The notes beneath the pieces were generated by a model that was not told the origin of the DNA, did no database searches, and saw nothing but the letters and a program-made list of their open reading frames with translations. A stretch of DNA of 64,000 bases from Ciona intestinalis (lineage: Eukaryota; Chordata; Ascidiacea; Phlebobranchia; Cionidae). Made by a program: the position numbers and the translations under genes. This document shows positions 59,594 to 64,000 of the stretch, one piece after another. The DNA is taken from NCBI RefSeq assembly GCF_000224145.3, contig NC_020178.2, positions 764,986 to 828,985 on the forward strand, read 5' to 3'. Positions within the stretch are counted from its first letter, which is position 1, and each line of letters starts with the position of its first letter.

Positions 59594-62500
59594 TCACGGC
59601 GTGTTAATTGACTTGTATTTTTCTTGTTCGCTCGCTGAAAGGTTTTTCATCCATTTTAGCTTGTACTCTCGAAAAACTTGGACTGAAAAAATAGTTTTCG
59701 GCATGTTTTGTGTAAATTAGAATATAAAACATTAGATTTTAAAACAATTGAGGTCCTAAATTTATCCTAAAAATGCATGTGTGCTATGCGACTGAAATTG
59801 TCAGCCATACATTTACAAAAACTGTAAAAAAAACCTAAACAATTACCCACAAAGTTACATACATGGTAACTCGTAAGTAAGCATGAGGTGTATGAAACAG
59901 AACACCCCTGTTATAATGACTGTCGTTACTTAACCATGTGGGGATAAATAAGTTACATTCGCTCATTCATTGTCTAAACATATTTTCCCACCTTTTGGTA
60001 CTGGACGTACAACCACTGTAGGTTTATAAGGTTTTGCTTTTTCTCTTGGTATTGTGATGTCACTACTATGTAACAATGAACCATCTGTGATGTCACCATC
60101 CACATGGTAGAACTCTATACTGCCTGTAATAGCTTCGGAAATATTTGCGAATGATTCTTCTGTTGCTTCTAATTGATACTGTGATAGATGTAAGTCAAAA
60201 TTGAATCTTTTTAAAATGTTTGGTTTGGTCTATTCTAATGTCCTACAGCATGGCCCATTACCCAAGGACACATGCGCCAAGAATGGTAGCAGCATCAAGC
60301 ATCAAACCCACTATCCTTTGGTTAGAATGCAAGTACCTCACTGGTTAGCCACTACGCTACAAATTACTGTGAACCTATATTACCACATCACAACCTTCTG
60401 TATGACATCACAATCATCCTTGTTTCTTATAAATTACTCCTATTCTACACTGGTAATGTCTTACAACATGGCATGCGATGGGACTTGAGATTTAGAACAG
60501 AGTTGTTCCATTACTTCTACAGTGGCTGTATAAATCATATATTATCTCAAACCCCACCTAAATCACAGGTCCCATGGCGTGCATTCCTATAGGACCCCAC
60601 TCACATAGAATAGAATAACATCACAATCATTTTACATTACCTCAAACCCTTGCCATCTCCTGCTGTTAAACTGAATTTTCGGCGAAATTTGATTTATTGT
60701 TAGTTTCAATCCGTCCCTGAGACGCATGATCACATGGTCTCTTTCAGCCAATCGAATGCCTTCGTTTGACTTGTCTTCAGTCTTCTTCCATTCTTGGTTT
60801 TGCTCCATAGCTTTTGATATTAATTCGGCAGCTTCTTTTGGAACGATATGAACACCTTGAAATTAAATAGGATGTTTTTTTATGTGCATGTTAATGCCTG
60901 TGTAAAGTGGTGCAACCAATTCAAGGTTATTGTTTTGTTGACACTTTGTAAAACTAGCTGGTAAAAATACCAAAGTGTCGGTCAAATACAACTTAACTTA
61001 TATAAACACCTGTAAAAAGTGGTGCAACCAACTCAAGCCAAAATCACTCACTTATAATTTCTGGCCTCTCAACTTTTTGATGTACAAGTACCTTCACATC
61101 AAACATTCTATTATTCCATACCAACTCTTCGCATAATTCTTCTATTTCTATGTCCCTCTGCGCCTTTTCTTTCTCCGAGAAAGCCAGCACCATTAATTGA
61201 CAAGGAACTGTGACAGTAACACTAACAGAATTTCCAGACTGCGCAGATTTTGGAGACGGCAGCAAATTTTGCTGTAAAGTTATATCACTCCATTCCCCAT
61301 CCCCAAATTTGTGCATCACTTTCAAACTTGTCCAGCTCTCTGGTGCCTTTTGGTGGCTCACTGTCGTCACAGGAACGGTCAGCGTAACCTTAGTAGGAAG
61401 AGTTACACCATGTTGTAACGATGGTGTCTTCCCCATAGATTGCTTGGTGACTGAGATGATGGAACTTGATGCAACTAGTCTTCCATCTATACCTGTGGTG
61501 GGATATTTATTTGTGAAGTTTTATCTAAATACTGTTTAGATAATATTGTGGCTATAGTGCTTGGGGTATTGGCCCAACTGTCGCTTAGTTGCAAATATTT
61601 CTTGATGGGAGTATGGTAAAAACTGTTTTAATTCAAAGCTGAAAAGTCTTTACCATGAAGCAGAAACAAATATGACAGACTCCGCTTAATTCTTATACAA
61701 GTATCTGGCACATTGATTCGCAGGCCTGCTTATGACCTAGAGTTTATGGATTCAAGGCTCAATGCTGCTACCATTGTGGACGGAAGTGTCCTATCCAGTA
61801 GTCACCTATGGGTTGTCCAAACTGTTAGCATGCAGAAAAAATGACCTAGTTCCAAGTATTACATGACCGGCGTCAACATTCAAGTCTTACCATTGACGTT
61901 ACTTGTCCCTGTATTAACAACTGCGTCTTCTCGCATTCTCCTCACGTATAGCTCCACCAAGTGGTCCAGATGACCGATAGTGGCTTCCTCGAGATGAAGA
62001 GCAACATCCGGATCAATCGTGGATCGGATGAGATCACCAGCGGATGTTAAAACAAACCTGTCAACTCTTGGTGATGTGATTACCACAAATTTACCTGCAT
62101 TTTGACAAAAAATAATTTACAGTGTTGCCATTATGGTTTCTGTGGAAATATGTTAAAGTGCTGCCTTTACAGCCTATATTTCTGATAAACATATAGTTTT
62201 TTTACTTTTGCAATCTTTGCCATGAGTAGAAGGACTGAAAAACATTTTGCCCCATCAATAAGAACACATTATGTTACAATACGCAATAAATAGCCAAAAA
62301 AAGTTAAGCAAATCAAATTTTAAATAAAAGCGAATAAAAAAAGGTTTAAGAATGTATTTCCAAACAAATCTCAAAAGTAAGCCAATAGAAAACCATACCT
62401 AAAAACTGTGTGTTAGTCACTGCATAAAGGTGATTATCTCCGTTATGTTTCTTTGTCTCCACCCGAGTTGGAACTCGTTCCCACTGGAAGTGGCGTGTAC

Positions 62501-63797
62501 AAAGTATAATCACGTCATCATATACATTTACACACTCCCCTAGAATCCGCATCCTTAGCGTGGCATCTTTGTGCAAGGAATACGCGGCATGTGCCATGCC
62601 AATGTCAACTACGTGGCTGCATAACTTGTCATCTTGTCCCAACGATATTTCCATGCTAAAATGAAAGACTGTTATTTTATATGTGTTTTTGTACATCGTT
62701 TGGGGTTATAATATCATTGGTGTCATCCTATACACCAGACACACATGGTGTATTCATACACCTCATGCTCACTGTCAAGTTATAACATGGGTGTCTTCTT
62801 ATACACCAGACACACATGATGTATTTATGCATCTCATGCTCACTGTTGTGTTACAATACGTATACATTTAATACACAATTCACAATAACCCATACACCTC
62901 ATGCTCACTGCCAAGCCCACCCACCCTTTATAATCCTGTGTAACAAACTTGACAAGCACATCGCTCCTCAAAGCTCCTTCGGGGATTTCCAGCTGCGTGT
63001 AGAACGGGGACACAGCATTTCCTCCTTCCTTTTTTACTCTTGTTTCAAACACATTGGTCCTTACAGGAGCAGGGTTTTCTTCTTTGTTTATCTTATTCAG
63101 CTTTGTCTCCAACTTATAGTAGGTTGGGGTTTGGGACAAAGCTAGTCGTGCATAGTTAGCGGATCTGTATGAATTAATGTAACTTATTCCTGTGTGGCCG
63201 GGCAATGACAATTGTCTATGTTTTACACTTACGAGTTACCACATACGTATCTTTGTAGGTGATTATTATTCTATATGATAGATAATATAGACAACCCATT
63301 AGGGGCCACAGAGTTGAAGCAATTTTCGTTAAGTGATCAAGAACACATACGCCCACTATTGTAGCAGTGTCGAGTCAATAAACAAATGTAAATATTTGTA
63401 ATAATCCAACTCACGATATTCTTCTTCCTTTTTTCCTATTTTTCTTCACTTCCTCTTTTACCTGCTCCTCCTTCTCCTCTTTGTACTCCGGGATCACTGG
63501 AACCTCTTCTGGAGCCTCTGTGATTCCTGGATCTTCCTTGGATGCGGTTTTTGGCTCTGGAGTACCTGGTGGAGGCTCTGGGATCGTTTCTATAGCAACC
63601 TCTTCAAATTGGGAAGCCATGTCAACTTTTTTCGGTAAATCCCGATTATTTTTATGATCGTGATCAGTTTCTGTGATATAAGTCTTCTCAATAAGATGAC
63701 GGCCTCGTGAAGGAGACGGGGAAGACTTCCTGGAGGGAGGAGGGGAACCGAAAGGTGATCCAACTACAACAGGCATCTGGGGGGACCTTCTTTGATC
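59594..63797 (-). CDS. Unidentified protein with ZU5/UPA-like segments, 3' eight exons
   Basis: Exons (minus, 5' to 3'): 63415-63797, 62925-63164, 62399-62655, 61891-62094, 61052-61492, 60641-60855, 59992-60178 and 59594-59682, with stop TGA at 59594-59596. All phases agree; 2,016 nt, about 671 aa visible. The first exon begins at a splice acceptor, so either the start codon at 63774-63776 is used or more exons lie beyond the window. N-terminal part: Ser/Pro-rich (SPPPSRKSSPSPSRG) then Pro/Glu-rich. Middle: TQLEIPEGALRSDVLVKFVT, MAHAAYSLHKDATLRMRILG, and VITSPRVDRFVLTSAGDLIR with STIDPDVALHLEE, which follow the pattern of ZU5 and UPA folds. C-terminus: FREYKLKWMKNLSASEQEK. DTHD1-like is one guess, but no death domain is seen, so I leave it unnamed. 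No signal peptide or membrane segment, so probably cytosolic. Confidence 0.75.
59795..59965 (+). mobile_element. SINE tail module with partial body
   Basis: Contains 'attgtcagccatacatttac', 'caaagttacatacatggtaa', 'gcatgaggtgtatgaaacag' and 'gggataaataagttacattc'. It lies in the last intron of the minus-strand gene, antisense to it. Confidence 0.8.
60245..60360 (-). mobile_element. SINE head and body, inverted fragment
   Basis: Plus strand shows 'cccaaggacacatgcgccaa', 'gaatggtagcagcatcaagc' and 'cactggttagccactacgct', the inverted SINE head. Confidence 0.65.
61710..61840 (+). mobile_element. SINE head and body fragment
   Basis: Contains 'gcctgcttatgacctagagt', 'ttcaaggctcaatgctgcta', 'ccattgtggacggaagtgtc' and 'ccagtagtcacctatgggtt'. 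Confidence 0.6.
62705..62900 (+). repeat. 71-bp hairpin repeat, about 2.5 copies
   Basis: Same unit as at 21205-21560. It lies in an intron of the minus-strand gene (between 62655 and 62925), again filling most of it and ending close to a splice site. Confidence 0.9.
63170..63380 (-). mobile_element. SINE, inverted, head missing
   Basis: Inverted tail ('atgtaacttattcctgtgtg', 'gccgggcaatgacaattgtc', 'acgagttaccacatacgtat') followed by inverted body ('caacccattaggggccacag', 'gtgatcaagaacacatacgc'). Confidence 0.7.
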
Positions 63798-64000
63798 CTA
63801 ATTCAAATATTTACAACAAAATTTCACACTTAAAAACTTTTGTAAAAACCAAAACATTGCGTGTTTTAAATTATCACTTCGAAAATGTTTCTTGCTTTAA
63901 TGTAAATTTCTTAAATGCTTGACTTGCCTAAAGGTACTTAATCCTTAGTGGCTTATAAAATACATAACATTCTTTATAAACAATATTTCAATCTACTTTA
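63798..64000. other. Window edge, no feature
   Basis: AT-rich sequence upstream (minus strand) of the last exon of the unidentified gene. Probably intron or 5' flank. Confidence 0.5.

Overview
The window looks like an AT-rich, compact invertebrate-chordate genome, most likely a tunicate of the Ciona type. This is an inference from the short GT-AG introns, very small exons, chordate-like multi-exon genes (a CAMSAP, an LRP1-type receptor, SDE2) and dense short intronic repeats (a tRNA-derived SINE, a TIR element and several 70-130 bp families). No database search was possible. Exons were joined by hand from splice signals, reading phase and protein family pattern. Three runs of exactly 50 N (9250-9299, 10121-10170, 55467-55516) mark assembly gaps.

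Layout: (1) 1-1027, plus strand, the 3' end of a WD-repeat gene. (2) 1028-4485, intergenic sequence with TIR, SINE and satellite-like repeats. (3) About 4486-10679, minus strand, an exostosin-family glycosyltransferase (type II membrane protein) whose first two coding exons appear twice on either side of an N gap. (4) 10680-12654, an upstream region shared by two divergent genes. (5) 12655-27423, plus strand, a complete CAMSAP gene in about 29 exons encoding about 1,328 residues, from the N-terminal CH domain to the C-terminal CKK microtubule minus-end domain. (6) 28297-30111, minus strand, SDE2 (313 aa, 4 exons). (7) 31313-59053, plus strand, 48 recognised exons of a giant LDL-receptor-related protein with LRP1-like order: 3 LDLa, 2 EGF, propeller, EGF, propeller, EGF, 7 LDLa, 2 EGF, then propellers 3 to 6 separated by EGF modules. 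About 2,418 residues are covered; the second half (large LDLa cluster, membrane segment, tail) is absent. (8) 59594-63797, minus strand, the 3' eight exons of an unidentified gene with ZU5/UPA-like segments.

Reading phase is conserved across nearly every exon junction in the four large models, so these are real genes rather than chance ORFs. The two exceptions, both in the LRP gene, are reported as findings. The genes are not an operon and share no obvious pathway: cytoskeleton (CAMSAP), nuclear genome maintenance and splicing (SDE2), Golgi glycosylation (exostosin) and endocytic receptor (LRP). The most unusual non-genic content is the way dispersed elements (SINE tail, a 'hairpin' 71-bp unit, a 'gaggtcctac' element) have expanded into tandem arrays inside introns, in several cases right beside splice sites.
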